64,000 nucleotides of DNA from Argyresthia goedartella (Eukaryota; Arthropoda; Insecta; Lepidoptera; Argyresthiidae). The stretch lies in the NCBI GenBank assembly GCA_949825045.1, contig OX463829.1, positions 4,340,001 through 4,404,000 of the forward strand. Reading direction: 5' to 3'. Shown piece by piece: positions 40,898 to 52,124 of the stretch (position 1 is its first letter; every line of letters begins with the position of its first letter). The translations under genes and the position numbers were made by a program. Under the pieces are notes generated by a model, which saw nothing but the letters and a program-made list of their open reading frames with translations, had not been told where the DNA came from and made no database searches.

Positions 40898-43890
40898 ATC
40901 AAGAAACTTAAGAATCTGTTACTATACTCGACAGTGAACTCTGAGCTTAGAATTCGATGAAAAAGGAAGAGAAGATCCCCCTCAGAGCACCGAGTTTCTT
41001 CGAGGAGGTCCAGCCTTGGTTGTTCATTTATTTTACACTCGAGAACTAAGTGTAGGAGGTCCTCCTCCCTCTCACATCGGCTACAATTAGGGTCGTCTCT
41101 TTTATTCATAATGAAACTAAATTTGTTAAGTGGGATGTGGTAGGTTCGGGTTCGGAAGCAAAGAACAAGTTCTCTTCTGTTGAAGCTTCGTGAGGCAAAC
41201 CAAGGTACGCGAGGTGGTTCGTTTACAACGGTTCTGTACCAGATGCCTCTGTTTTGAGAGCAGTCATTGAAATAGGATTTAAATCTAAAGTAGTTGTCGA
41301 TTTTCAATTTTGGAAAATGGTCAGTGTAGTGCGGTACCGTATCGAGAGGTATGCCGTTCCGAAGAGCCTCGGATGCAAGTGAGTCTGCTATCTCATTACC
41401 CTTGATGCCCACGTGTGAAGGAATCCATTGTAAACGAACTTCAACCCCGTTACGTATCATTCTATGGATACATTTAATAATGAGGTAAGTTTCGTGTCTA
41501 CCGACGATACTGCCCTTAGCACATCCCACTAAATGTTGTAGACTGCTCCTAGAATCTGTGAAAATTACAATTTTATTACTTGTGGTCGACTCAATGTAGT
41601 GTACTGTTTCTTTAATTGCTGTTAGTTCAACCCCCATTATCGGTATACATGGATCTTCAATTAGAAACTTCACCCCAAAATTCTCAGCTTCATCATAAAA
41701 TGCGCAACTAGAGCCGTGTCTAGTTTTGGATCCGTCAGTATATATTTTAGAATGGTCTGAGTACTGCATGTTTATCATATCTTCGCTAAGTTGTTTAAGG
41801 TCATGAGTGGGTAGTTGAGCTTTAGGTTTAATAATAGTGTCCACTCTATGCAATATGATTTTGTCCCAAGGGAGAGTCTTAATGTCGTGAGAAAGTAAGA
41901 ATTGGGGTAAAATCTCAGATTTTGACACAATTAGGTTGGAGTACTTTCTGAAACTTTCAAGCAAAAGAGGAAGTTGGTTTTTACGCCAATAGCTAGCGCC
42001 TGTATTTAATGTGTTGTCAAAAACTTCTAACTGTTTTCTCAACGGGTCGGATGCTCTGGAAGAGAGTTTCAGAAAGTATTTGTTACTTAAATAGATTATT
42101 CTCAAATTTAAGGGTAAGATACAAAGTTCGCTTTCCATGGCAAAAATTGGGGTGTCTCGAATGAAACTTCCACAAAGGCGAAGACATTGGTTTTGGATGA
42201 CGTCTAACCTTTGCAAAAGTCTAGAGTTGGCGTTGCCATAAATAATGCATCCGTAATCGAGTCTAGATCGTACCAGTGTTAAATACAGTCTTCTTAGGTG
42301 GATCGGATGAACACCCCACTTTGAACTGCTTAATGAGCTAAGGATATTACTGAACGCAATACATTTTTCGGCAGTTTCTAAAACATGGCGAGTCCAATTC
42401 AAGCGGCTATCCACCCAAACGCCTAAAAACTTTGTACAATGTATCACCTCAATTTCAATGTTTTTTATTCTTATATTTATATGAGGAACTTTGTATTTTC
42501 TAGTAAAAAGGCAAAGTTTAGTCTTTGAGAGCGTTATTTCTAAACCAATTTCTTCTAACATAGTTATAAAACTGTTAAGACTTGATTGGATAGTGCTAAC
42601 ACAAAAATCAATATTTTGGTTAACACAATACAAAGCGAAGTCATCGGCATATTGAGAGACCTTAACTGACTTCATGAGTGTGTTGCATACATTTGTTGTG
42701 ACTATATTAAATAATATAGGTGACATTGGGTCACCCTGAGCTATACCCTGTCTACTTATTCTTATTATTTCCCTCCCATCCCGAAGCCTGTATATCAAAT
42801 ATCTTTCTTTTAAAAATTCTCTTATATATCTACATAGAAACGGATCCACATCAAAATCAAGTAAAGAGGTAATAAGAGGTTCAATTGCCACATTGTTATA
42901 AGCGTTACTTATGTCTGCGTAAGCGCATAAAAGGTATTTTTTGTTGATAAAAGTAGTTTCGGTGTCTACGATAAATCTACTAAGATTGTCCTGGCATGAA
43001 AGTCCACGACGGAAACCCAAAGTGCTATCATTAAATAATTTGTTGCTTTCGAAATGGTACTCAAGGCGACGAGTTATCATTAAGTTAAAGGTCTTACAAA
43101 TACAGTTAATAAGTGAGATGGGACGATACTTAGAAGTATCTGAATTTCTTTTTGGAATGGCAATCAGTTTGATCCTACGCCATTGTCCTGGTATCTCACC
43201 TCTTTTATAGATGGAGTTGAATATGTGTAACATATATTCTTTCGCATTATCGGGTAAATGGTTAATCATAGAGTAAGTAATATTATCTAAACCAGCTGAT
43301 GTGTCTGCTCTTTTAAGAATCAAGTTAAGTTCTGAAAGTGTGAAAGAGAGCGGACTGGAATCATTAGTATTAAACTCTAGGGGTTGGAAGTACACGCTAT
43401 CAGGAGTGAGTTCTGTTACAAAGGAGAGTGCGGCGCTTTCCGGTAAGTATTCTTTAGGACTTCGGTAACCCTTAAGCCATCTGAGTTTCCTCCAGATCTC
43501 ACGACTTGGCATATTGCAGTCTATGCTATCACAAAACTGTTGCCAGGAATTTCTTTTAGCAAGTTTTATTACTTTTCGAGCATAAACAACTTTTTCTCTG
43601 TACCTTAAGTAATTTTCAACCGTGCGTGATTTCCTGAATTTTTTAAGAGATAATCTTCTCTCTGCTACTGCCTTCGCTAAATCAGGATTCCACCAAGGTT
43701 TAGGCTTGAATTTGTTAGGGTTATGACTTAATTTAGTACAAGGAATATATTTGTTAGTACTTTCTTCAATTATTTCTATGAGTTTATCGTAGCTACTCTG
43801 TACATTGTCTTCAAGGTGAAGTTCTCCACAAGCAGACTTAATGTGTTGTGTATACTCTGCCCATTGATATTTTATATTTAATATGCACAT
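40852..43890 (-). CDS. I-type LINE reverse transcriptase-RNase H polyprotein, open
   Basis: This is a 1012-residue uninterrupted frame. A basic N-terminal linker precedes RT: KADTSAGLDNITYSM-like block near 195-207, SKYRPISLINCICKTF, LGFRRGLSCQDNLSRF, AYADISNAYNNV (first catalytic Asp) and GIAQGDPMSPILFN. The catalytic YADD is at 414-417, followed by FLGVWVDSRLNW. RNase H follows with YTDGSK at 717-722, VELTAIKE, FTDSRSS, and GNEIAD at 831-836, so all acidic residues are visible. A zinc motif C936-x2-C939-x7-H947-x4-C952 ends the protein. The endonuclease that normally precedes RT is absent by 5' truncation, and the ATG is only the first internal methionine. RT, RNase H and zinc knuckle motifs all look intact, but the copy lacks a promoter and EN. 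Confidence 0.9.
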   Translation of the reverse strand: MCILNIKYQWAEYTQHIKSACGELHLEDNVQSSYDKLIEIIEESTNKYIPCTKLSHNPNKFKPKPWWNPDLAKAVAERRLSLKKFRKSRTVENYLRYREKVVYARKVIKLAKRNSWQQFCDSIDCNMPSREIWRKLRWLKGYRSPKEYLPESAALSFVTELTPDSVYFQPLEFNTNDSSPLSFTLSELNLILKRADTSAGLDNITYSMINHLPDNAKEYMLHIFNSIYKRGEIPGQWRRIKLIAIPKRNSDTSKYRPISLINCICKTFNLMITRRLEYHFESNKLFNDSTLGFRRGLSCQDNLSRFIVDTETTFINKKYLLCAYADISNAYNNVAIEPLITSLLDFDVDPFLCRYIREFLKERYLIYRLRDGREIIRISRQGIAQGDPMSPILFNIVTTNVCNTLMKSVKVSQYADDFALYCVNQNIDFCVSTIQSSLNSFITMLEEIGLEITLSKTKLCLFTRKYKVPHINIRIKNIEIEVIHCTKFLGVWVDSRLNWTRHVLETAEKCIAFSNILSSLSSSKWGVHPIHLRRLYLTLVRSRLDYGCIIYGNANSRLLQRLDVIQNQCLRLCGSFIRDTPIFAMESELCILPLNLRIIYLSNKYFLKLSSRASDPLRKQLEVFDNTLNTGASYWRKNQLPLLLESFRKYSNLIVSKSEILPQFLLSHDIKTLPWDKIILHRVDTIIKPKAQLPTHDLKQLSEDMINMQYSDHSKIYTDGSKTRHGSSCAFYDEAENFGVKFLIEDPCIPIMGVELTAIKETVHYIESTTSNKIVIFTDSRSSLQHLVGCAKGSIVGRHETYLIIKCIHRMIRNGVEVRLQWIPSHVGIKGNEIADSLASEALRNGIPLDTVPHYTDHFPKLKIDNYFRFKSYFNDCSQNRGIWYRTVVNEPPRVPWFASRSFNRRELVLCFRTRTYHIPLNKFSFIMNKRDDPNCSRCEREEDLLHLVLECKINEQPRLDLLEETRCSEGDLLFLFHRILSSEFTVEYSNRFLSFLITSLNLRWEHYKILM

Positions 43891-43897
43891 TTCGAAT

Positions 43898-44160
43898 TAT
43901 TATTGAATTATTACTGAGTTATTGGAATTATTATTGTTAATTTTATAATATTTGGAATTGTCAATTGTATATTGTATTAAGTATTTATATTTGATATTGA
44001 TGTCTGGATCCCGTTTTTTTTTTTTAAATGTGTATGTTGTGTCGACTTGGCCTGTCTGTAAAGGCACAATTACTAATTGGAAATAAATAAATAAAAAATA
44101 AATAAAACATAATTTAGTATTTTTTAAAAGGTGAAATAAATAACAAGTACATAAATTCAA
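43898..44160. repeat. AT-rich repeat and LINE/SINE 3'-tail-like end
   Basis: ATTATTATTG and TTGAATTATT words lie next to the LINE truncation point. At 44049 onwards, CCTGTCTGTAAAGGCACAAT and GGAAATAAATAAATAAA form a tail-like end similar to that at 58596-58620. Confidence 0.45.
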
Positions 44161-46170
44161 ATTCTGTTTTAAGCGATATTGTAAACAAACAGATTTTGTG
44201 ACAGGTTCGGGAGGCTTTTCTATCGAGAAAGAATAATCAAATTACGTTTAAACGTTAGCGAATGCAAGCTGGCAGTCATAATGTTTTAATACTCGAGATT
44301 TACAAAAGGACTGTTTTGGTCGACAGCGGCGCCTTAAACTTTACTGTATCAAACTCGTAATGAGCTTTTGGGGCGTGCCAGAAAAAAACTGGGTCGAATT
44401 ACTATTAAACACATTATGATGACGAAGGTTCCACGACATCAAGTCAACGGTAACTTCCTGGCATTGGCACAAGCAGGACCCTGAGGATTGGCGATATACA
44501 GAAGAGCCCCACATGCCCAGCTGTGGTTCGATTTGGGCTAAGCCAGTTATGATATGAATCAAGATTGCAGGTTGATAAACTTTAAATAAACTATTTGTTA
44601 GTTTACTTGATAACATGATGCAGTTTAAAGTCGGTGTTTTCATAGGGTTGGCTATAGAGGAAATGTATAATTCTTGAGAAATTAATTAATTTTGTTAAAA
44701 TTTGAGGTTATTTCACATAATTTTTGCTATGAAAGTGATATGATGCAAGTTTGCAACTTCCTATGCGGTCTTGTAGTATTTTAGCGTATGTTTTATTGCC
44801 GGAGACTCGGTTTTATTTAATTACGATTTAAATTAAAATTCAAAGACGAAATGAAACTCAATTCTGCCATTTATTAAAAAAAAAACACTGAGTTCAAGTA
44901 CCATTATATTTTTTGGTCAAATTTGGCTAGAGTAGGTAGTATTGTGGCCAAATTCCAATTGGGTTATAGGTTAGGTTAGAGCCAGTTGAAGCTAGGTTAA
45001 AACCAGGTTCATTTAGTTGTGTTGAGATACTTGCAGCTTAACTATTTTTGTTAAAATGAACTTCATCGTTTTTCTTTTCGTTATCAGCAATGTTTCAGTT
45101 AGGTTATTTGATTACAGGCTACAATGTGTTTGTCAGTATGTACCAAAATTGTTTGGTTATTACCAAAATTTCAGTTAGGTAATTGGTTATCAAATCTTTG
45201 TATTCAGGTTACAATGGGGTTTGTCAGTGTAAAATATCAAGAACTTCTTGATATATTACTTGGCTGATCTTGGAACAATGTAACTAACTTGAAGTTAAAT
45301 AATACAACCAACTAACTTGTCACTTGATCTGGTAAAATTGTTCAATGTTACACAAAATATTTTTGGTTTATATACATTTATAAAACCATATCGTGATCTA
45401 AATACATACTAAGCCATCTATCGAACTAAAAGTAAACTTTCTCCGTTATATTGATTTTGCTTAGACCAGTCAGTATGTAAAAAACTGTTTGGTTATCACC
45501 AAAATGACCAGTTCGGTAATTCGTAACCAAAACAGGTGTAATTTTAAAAACTGTTAATATTTTAGTGTATCTCTCAGAACAAGAAACCGAACATCTTTTC
45601 CAGACTCGTGTCGAAAAAATAAAGATCACCCATGCGATTAGTTATGGCACCCGATTTTCTTATCTTTTTTCAACCTTAGGTTTCTATAATTATTTAATAT
45701 TTATTTCATTGACAAGCCGTTGGATTAAGTGTAAAAAAACTTCGGTTAAATTTGAGAAAATGTTAGTATAGTTGTAAGCATATCAGTTTAATTGAAAATA
45801 GTGAATGATATGAATTACTACCAACCAAACTCAATTCTAAATAGTAATCAAAAGTTTTGTAGGTGGTTGATAAATGTAGATTGATAGATATCAATTTAAC
45901 TAATTGGTAAAAACAACTAAGCACTTTGGGTATTAGTAAGCTTAGAGCATTGTTATTTGTGGGCACAGCGTTTTGTTGTTGCAACAACGCTAGTTTGTCT
46001 ACGTTAATTATGTTATCAGTAACAAAAATTTGTTAATGCATACCAAATAATAAATTACAAAACAAGTTTGGATTCGTTACTAAACTATTTCCTTAAATTA
46101 ATTTAAATTTTGTTTACTTAAAACGAAAGTCTAACCTAATTAAACTAGTTCGGTTAATCCTCTTTTTCAG
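44161..46170. other. Gene-free AT-rich stretch
   Basis: No gene is supported; frames up to 100 codons have no domain. A roughly 55-bp motif with TTTGGTTATTACCAAAA is partially duplicated at 45133-45190 and 45470-45530. Confidence 0.4.
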
Positions 46171-46247
46171 TGAATTACGGCGGTCGTTTCGAATTTATTG
46201 GTAGTGAAATAGGTGCGTTTTTGGTTATCGTTTAAACATAAGCCGTT
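46171..46247. repeat. 'GGTGATCGTTT' element, end fragment
   Basis: GGCGGTCGTTTCGAATTTAT, TGGTAGTGAAATAGGTGCG and TTTTTGGTTATCGTTTAAAC match the right end of the element at 25266-25590. Confidence 0.7.
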
Positions 46248-47268
46248 GCTTACTACTTAGCTCAAGTATACGAACACAGACCGTATATATACATGTGTGT
46301 TTTACTGATTACGGTTTTATGTAAGGTGCCTAACAGGAAATAAAGATAGAGTAGTTTTGACCAATACATATTCTCAATTACTATAATTTCCTGTAGAATA
46401 TTTACCTACCCTGAGCATTATTTAGCAAGTCATGTAGATAATATTATGTTGCCAAGAGCCGTCGTCGCGAATGCTTACCGACAACTCAATGTTGACGGCA
46501 ACTCAGTCATGCTGTCACTGTGCCTCGTTAGGGAACCGACAGAGCCAGATTGACATGTATTATATATCTACTTGTACTTGATTGTAAGCGGCACTCAATC
46601 TTAACAGTAGTCTGTGCATCCGGCCACATAAGTGTTTTACCTATAGGCTATGAAGCGTATCATAATTAATTGATAAGTCGAAGCCGAATTCTGAAAAACA
46701 TGCGAATTATGTATCTCCAATGTAAGCGCATGACCTTATTCCCTGCATTGTTATTGAGCGCGAATATACTTGTAAATATACAAAGAAGTAAGTTCATCGG
46801 CCTCCGTTATCGTCTGTTATCAAGTGACGAAATGTTGCCGCTCTTGGCAAAGAAATTGCCTTTATATCTGGATTGTATGATAACGCGCTTAAAACACGAT
46901 TTTTCATCACCTTTTGAAGGTGTGTTATTGTTCTGGAAGTACAACATTTAAAAGTAAATAAGTTTGAAAATTAACAAATTTCAACTCTTTGGGAGTTAAT
47001 ATTGAAGTAGGTTGATTTTGACGCCCGAAGATGTGCACTGTCTTTGTTCCAATTTTCACAGTATTTCAAATCTTAACTCCCAGCTAGATAGAGTAATCAA
47101 TTAATTATATTCATTCTTTTTCTTCTACTACTTCAGCATGTTTTTGTCCACGGACATGATGTTAGTATCTCACCAGAATACGCTTACTTCTTCTACCGAA
47201 CCAATATGAAGGAAGATACTACCAAACGAAACAACAAACCTATACCCGTATCTCTCTCTCTCCCACAG
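46248..47268. other. Sequence upstream of the first bbx coding exon
   Basis: No gene is recognised; the 93-codon frame at 46670 has no domain. The last 20 bases are a polypyrimidine tract and CACAG acceptor (47266-47268). This stretch is therefore probably the end of a 5' intron, with untranslated exon(s) further upstream. Confidence 0.5.
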
Positions 47269-47278
47269 ATAGACCACC

Positions 47279-47403
47279 ATGCGAGAGCAGGACGGCGACA
47301 GCGAGCCCGCGCATCACGCGCGCCGGCCCATGAACGCGTTCCTCATTTTCTGCAAACGCCACAGAAGCGTCGTCCGGGACAAATATCCTAACCTTGAGAA
47401 CAG
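47279..47403 (+). CDS. bbx: HMG-box protein BBX (bobby sox) homologue, coding exon 1
   Basis: The protein is a nuclear HMG-box DNA-binding factor of the BBX/bobby sox family. This exon, which follows the acceptor CCCACAG at 47268, has an in-frame stop (47270-47272) just before ATG 47279, so the start is well supported. It encodes 41 residues plus two bases: an acidic start ([14 protein letters not shown]), then [28 protein letters not shown]. These are helix 1 and the start of helix 2 of the HMG box, where [14 protein letters not shown] is the BBX-type wording. The donor is AACAG|GTCTGT. Three exons join to 537 residues. The downstream intron holds an RTE fragment and a TTAA-bounded element. 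The family's role in development is known only generally, and nothing here shows its targets. Confidence 0.9.
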
Positions 47404-47619
47404 GTCTGTAGAAACTAGAAATATACTCAAGCCTTTTTTGGAGAAGAGAGGTAGGCAGAGACTAAGGCCCTCCTCTTCAAGAACCGTGTACAGACCGGGT
47501 GGAATAAAGCGCTACTTTGCATACACGTTATGGTGATATATCGACAAAATCGACACTTTTGAAGTTATTTCTCTGCTGTTCAAAATAAGTTCCAGGTGTA
47601 ATAGTTTAACTATGTTGCC

Positions 47620-47856
47620 CAACTAAAATGGGACTGGGCCGGCCATGTTGCTCGGATGCTGCCGAATAGCTGGGCTAAGAGAGCCACAGACTGGCTCCCA
47701 GAAAATGCAAAGAGAAAGCGTGGCCGACCCAGGAAGAGATGGAGTGATGGGTTGGGTCTATGGGACAAGGAGTGGAGGGAGACCGCTCAGGATCGGATAG
47801 AGTGGAAGAGGGGGAGAGAGGCCTTTGCCCAGCAGTGGGACATGGTGGGCTCGTAA
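47620..47856 (+). pseudogene. RTE-type LINE tail fragment in bbx intron
   Basis: LKWDWAGHVARM, KRKRGRPRKRWSDGLG, QDRIEWKRGREAFAQQWDMVGS and a stop form the C-terminus of an RTE element. It ends in ATA/AAT trinucleotide repeats (47855-47874), the simple-repeat tail typical of RTE LINEs. It has the same strand as the host gene. Confidence 0.8.
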
Positions 47857-47884
47857 TAATAATAATAATAATAATGTTGGGTCC

Positions 47885-48190
47885 TTTATCTTGATTTTAT
47901 GTTATCACAAACGCGATTGGAGGAATTTTGCTCGATAGAAAAATTATTGAAATGAGGTCTAAAATTACACTTTTTTGATTTTCCGACAAATTGGAATAGC
48001 ACTCACACTTCAGAAATATTTATTTAGATGGGTTTTGACCTGTTATGACAATTTTCATAGCAATTTTATTAAGTATGTACTAATTTCAAACAGATTTTTT
48101 GACATTTTTTCCTTATTCCGTCCCTCTCACACTGCGGATCTTTCCGCCTGGAGTAACGGGGACCTTTGCACGGACGGTATCCCCATAAGA
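47885..48190. mobile_element. TTAA-bounded short element, copy 4 (diverged, partial)
   Basis: Scattered body words survive (ACAAACGCGATTGGAGGAAT, TTTTGCTCGATAGAAAA). The conserved end is clear: TCCCTCTCACACTGCGGATC, TTTCCGCCTGGAGTAACGGG and ACCTTTGCACGGACGGTATC. The TTAA ends are lost. It lies in the bbx intron. Confidence 0.6.
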
Positions 48191-48244
48191 CAGTAATTCA
48201 CTCCTTTTTGAGTGACTATTCTATTCCAGTGCCGCCAAGCTAAG

Positions 48245-48375
48245 CTTAGTTCCTAATGTATAAACTTTGGGCTGTCCCCATGCCACGCAGAATGGAGTAT
48301 TGCATAAATGGCCGAACGTCGGCACAACTGTGTTACTGCCATCCCGAATGTGAAAAGATGTGACGCTGTTTCTTT
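48245..48375 (+). repeat. SINE tail-like fragment in bbx intron
   Basis: GGCTGTCCCCATGCCACGCA, GAATGGAGTATTGC, CGTCGGCACAACTGTGTTAC and AAAAGATGTGACGCTGT correspond to the family C tail module at 35600-35705. Confidence 0.55.
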
Positions 48376-48614
48376 GCTATCTAAACTTTGCAGGTTTATG
48401 GTATACTTGACCGCCAGCCTAGCCATATATAGTTCATTTCACAAAATCACACTCTTATCGGAGCGTAGGTATGTTCACTTCCGCCTGCAGATATGAATCG
48501 ACAATCACTATGCCATGTTTCCTTTCTAGTGGGTTTACTGCAATCATTGTTGAATCTCATATCGTCCACTTAATAAAGCTGTTATTGACTTATGTATGCG
48601 TTTGCATGTTACAG

Positions 48615-48696
48615 GTCGATAACAAAGATACTTGGAGAGTGGTGGGCCATCTTGGATAAGGAAGAGAAAGCTTGCTATACAGGTCTTGCGAAACAG
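48615..48696 (+). CDS. bbx: BBX homologue, coding exon 2
   Basis: The exon follows CATGTTACAG and ends AAACAG|GTGAGC. Its first base completes an arginine codon, and 27 codons follow: SITKILGEWWAILDKEEKACYTGLAKQ. These are helices 2 and 3 of the HMG box, with the L-G-E-W-W and K-E-E-K-x-x-Y motifs. Phase matches both neighbours, which is the strongest evidence that this short piece is a real exon. It is too short to stand out as an open frame. Confidence 0.9.
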
Positions 48697-48939
48697 GTGA
48701 GCTGTCGATCTGTTATTTTTATTACGTAGGTTTTCAATTATATTCTTATGTATAACTTGGTACTGTCTCTGAAGAAATTTTAAATACTTTTTCCATGAAT
48801 GTATCACCATCTTAGGATTAGAACGACCTGAAACAACGCTGTCATTATCACCGTAAGGTTCGCTTCCTATACCTTCCTTTAGATTCTTGGATGTTCGGTT
48901 GTTATAAAGGTAGTGAACTCATGGGGAAACCTTTATAAT

Positions 48940-49030
48940 TCCATGGTTGCAACGATGGGCTAGCGTCCTGTCACGCATAATAGGACCTCTGTCTCTGTAA
49001 CCCCGTATAGGAAAAGGCGTGACGCTGTAT
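48940..49030 (+). repeat. SINE tail-like fragment next to bbx exon 3
   Basis: CGATGGGCTAGCGTCCTGTC and AAAAGGCGTGACGCTGTAT are the family C tail module. The fragment ends about 60 bp before the acceptor of the last exon. Confidence 0.6.
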
Positions 49031-49090
49031 TTAGAAATTCCTGATCACGAGTCTCGAACACAGAATAAAATAAATATATCTTGTTTACAG

Positions 49091-50497
49091 TACAAAGATG
49101 CCTTCTTCAACGCTAACCCAGACTTCAAATGGTACAAGCTACCGGCTCCACCGCTCAGGACCCTCGGATCCCGACCTCGGGAGCCTCACGAGAAGACCAC
49201 GGACTCCCCGACCTTCACCGAATACCAGCAGGAAGACCTCGAAAGGACCAACAACAATTCAACTCAGGTGGACCTCAATAACAAACAAAACGCATACGAA
49301 ATCCAACAAATCGATCAAAAACCAACTCCTGCCTTCACACCAGGCAAATTGGCCGACGAAGCCCATATGGGAGGTCTCAGTAGCCTCTTAGCCATAAAGA
49401 CTGAAACACAATCATTGAATCCTTACTACTCACCGCCACCCTATAAGTTTAATTCTATCTCATCCCCAATGGAAAGATCTCTTGGTAAAAACTTCTCAAG
49501 GGAAGCCAGCATACGTGAGCTCCAAAACGCTCTGTCAGAAACAACCAGACTATTCGAGGGATTTGAAGACAAAGGCAGGATTTACCGCCACGAGCCACAA
49601 AATGATTTCACTAACCAAGACGTGATAGACCAAATAGTTGATAAGAGATACCTTTCGAAAGGTGAAGAGTTTTACCAAAAGCAGTGGGACGAGGACGAGA
49701 AGAATCAAAGGTCTGGCAGGTCGTGCAAAGGGAAGAGGTATCAAGAGTTCATGGCCGTTGGAGGCTTGATAGTCAACAAGAGGCAAAAGAGGGAACATCC
49801 GGACAAGTCTCCTGAGGAAGCTTATATAGCCTCTTGTAGTTGGGAGGCTGGCAACCCACGTGACGAGGCCACGCCAACCGACGATGCCAAACAAAACGAG
49901 TTTCAAAACGATACCTCCATCGAGAGCGAAACAAATGCCGATCCTGAAACAGCCGAACCAGACAATAATGCAAACAAGACATTCAAGGCTGCCGACTTTG
50001 ATTTAGACGCAAAAATTAGAGCTTTGCCTTCACTGAGCCTCGAGAAATTCCAGCAGAAGAAACGCGAAAACAAACGCAAAAAGAAAACTATCATAAACAT
50101 ACGGCCTAAAGCACCAGAGTCCGTGAATTCGGCGCCCAGGCCGTTCGTGCCCAAAGACAGGAAGGAAATGGCGGAACATTTCAGGGAAAACGTGATAGGA
50201 AGCCAAAAACGTAAACCAAGGAAAATAAGCATCACACGGTTCGAGATCAACAGCTTGGTATCGAGCGCTGACTTGAATCGAGCGTACAAGACCAGTCCGG
50301 AAATAAAGATTGCCACTGAAGCTCCTTGCACTGTGGTTCAAAGCATGGAGCATAATCAGTCTGCTCACAATAACGTGGATCTTATGGCGTTGGCAACACT
50401 GGCCGAGGTAGCTGCCAACACTTCCAAAATCGAAGAAACCGCTATCTTGGAAGGATTGGCAGAATGGGCGGGAGATGAGATCGCTTCCAAGGTATAA
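49091..50497 (+). CDS. bbx: BBX homologue, last coding exon
   Basis: After the acceptor TTGTTTACAG, the exon opens with YKDAFFNANPDFKWYKLP. This is the end of the HMG box and a block conserved in BBX proteins. It then encodes a long, mostly disordered region rich in charged and polar residues. A middle block, GRSCKGKRYQEFMAVGGLIV, is a BBX-specific conserved segment as far as I recall. A basic KKRENKRKKK stretch is a likely nuclear localisation signal. A final conserved-looking block, NNVDLMALATLAEVAANTS, precedes the stop (TAA 50495-50497). The last codons AAG|GTATAA could in principle be a donor leading to further exons, but a long non-coding 3' region follows, so the stop is probably genuine. 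Minus-strand frames within the exon are shadows. Confidence 0.88.
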   Translation, partial: YKDAFFNANPDFKWYKLPAPPLRTLGSRPREPHEKTTDSPTFTEYQQEDLERTNNNSTQVDLNNKQNAYEIQQIDQKPTPAFTPGKLADEAHMGGLSSLLAIKTETQSLNPYYSPPPYKFNSISSPMERSLGKNFSREASIRELQNALSETTRLFEGFEDKGRIYRHEPQNDFTNQDVIDQIVDKRYLSKGEEFYQKQWDEDEKNQRSGRSCKGKRYQEFMAVGGLIVNKRQKREHPDKSPEEAYIASCSWEAGNPRDEATPTDDAKQNEFQNDTSIESETNADPETAEPDNNANKTFKAADFDLDAKIRALPSLSLEKFQQKKRENKRKKKTIINIRPKAPESVNSAPRPFVPKDRKEMAEHFRENVIGSQKRKPRKISITRFEINSLVSSADLNRAYKTSPEIKIATEAPCTVVQSMEHNQSAHNNVDLMALATLAEVAANTSKIEETAILEGLAEWAGDEIASKV

Positions 50498-52088
50498 AAT
50501 ACCAACACAATTAGCCTTAAAGAGATATTCCAAAAAAATATTTACTTTTTAATCAGATAATATTTATATATACATATAGATCTATTTTACATGTACGCAT
50601 AAAAAGTAATGTTATTGTACACACTATTGTAGTTTTTATAAAAATAGAGACTAGATTTTATCTTTTTAGTTTTAGAGAAGAGTAATTAATGATTTATCTG
50701 AGTTTGTCAACTAGCTCGCGACGTTCTGCTTTGTACTGGTTTAAAGGGTGATAGATAGAAGATACATTATAAAATATCACGTAAATAAAACAAAGCATAA
50801 TGTAATTTACATAGCTATCGTCTTAGCGTAAGAACTAATAATTTACTTTATCACAACATCTGCTGTATTCTATATACACGACATTATATTTACTCCATGG
50901 AGTAACTTATGTATAAGCTTTGATAAGCTCAGGCCATGCATCACAATGGTTTTAAAAATATGCCAAACATAAGAGTCATCACTTAACCTCATTTTATGTA
51001 CACTTAGTTTATAATTGCCTTAATAAATTAATAAAACTAAGACACCAATACTATGCATAGACTGTGTTGCATTTTAAGGCTATTGCGGAGTGACATTGCG
51101 TACTAAGCAACGAGTTCATTATATAAAATATAATGAGAGCGGGTAACATTGACACCACATATACCGTTTCAATAAATATAATATGCCCACCCAACACCAT
51201 CATCCACCATTAAACTCTAGTAATCGTCAGATCGGTAATCATTTTGTTTATTCAACATTTTTGTAAGTGTAAGATGTTTTTTTAACATTTTAATTGGCTG
51301 GATAGATTGGCATATTATATTATATTAGTATATGTATATATATATTATATGTTCCAGCGTATCCCAATTTAAAGATGCCTGAAATCTTAGTCTGTTACTT
51401 TGATGAAATAATAAGCCCCTGGCCAATAATATAGTTTATTATGTGAGTGTAACTCGCAGTTTATTTTTGTGATAAATGAATACATAAACTAAGTTCACAT
51501 TTACCTATTAGAAAATCATTGTTGAAATTGTCATCATTTCTTGCACAGGTTTTCAAAAAACCGTTTTTTTTCGCCTCAATTCTCCCGATAGTTCTAAACT
51601 ATTCATCAAATGACAAGAAATGTCGTTTCTGTATTTTGATTGTTATGAACCCTGTCCCTCAAGGTACCTGAAAATAAACCTATCGAAAATATTAATAAAA
51701 GCATATTTAAATTAAGAATAAAAAGTGTCACTTCATCATTACTTGCTAAGATTGATTGTAAGTATGACACGCACTCTAGTATGTGTTTATTGTTATTGGA
51801 ACAGTGTTTCTCAAAGTTTGTTATAATTTGCGATCATGATGTGGGATTCTGTGATTTTTATTCTTTTGCCTTAGAATTATGGAAAGATGGTTTATTAGTA
51901 TACGGTTTTGGTTGCAGGTCTAGTCTAGTGTAAAGTTAAAAACAATATCTACTAAATTGGAAAGTGCACTTACGAGTATCTACGTAATCTAATTTACAAG
52001 ACGACCCAGAACGCCATATTGTGTCATGCTCATCCAAAGACCAAATGTTTTAGTGTAGTAATGCTAGGCTGTAGATGTATTGAATGCG

Positions 52089-52124
<36 letters not shown>

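Larger units (their letters stand above)
40615..43897 (-). mobile_element. 5'-truncated I-type LINE
   Basis: A long intact RT-RNase H frame (40852-43890) is followed on its strand by a 3' UTR and an A-rich end near 40615. The endonuclease and ORF1 are missing, and similarity stops a few bases before the first ATG, at about 43897. The last 110 bp (coding end plus UTR) are duplicated in tandem. A second copy of the 3' third is at 62535-63591 with very few differences. The family is therefore young, or at least two copies are. Confidence 0.85.

Noticed and set aside
49550..50533. Three long minus-strand frames (118-167 codons) opposite bbx exon 3
   Set aside because: They lie wholly inside the plus-strand exon, have no domain, and reflect the codon composition of the real frame.
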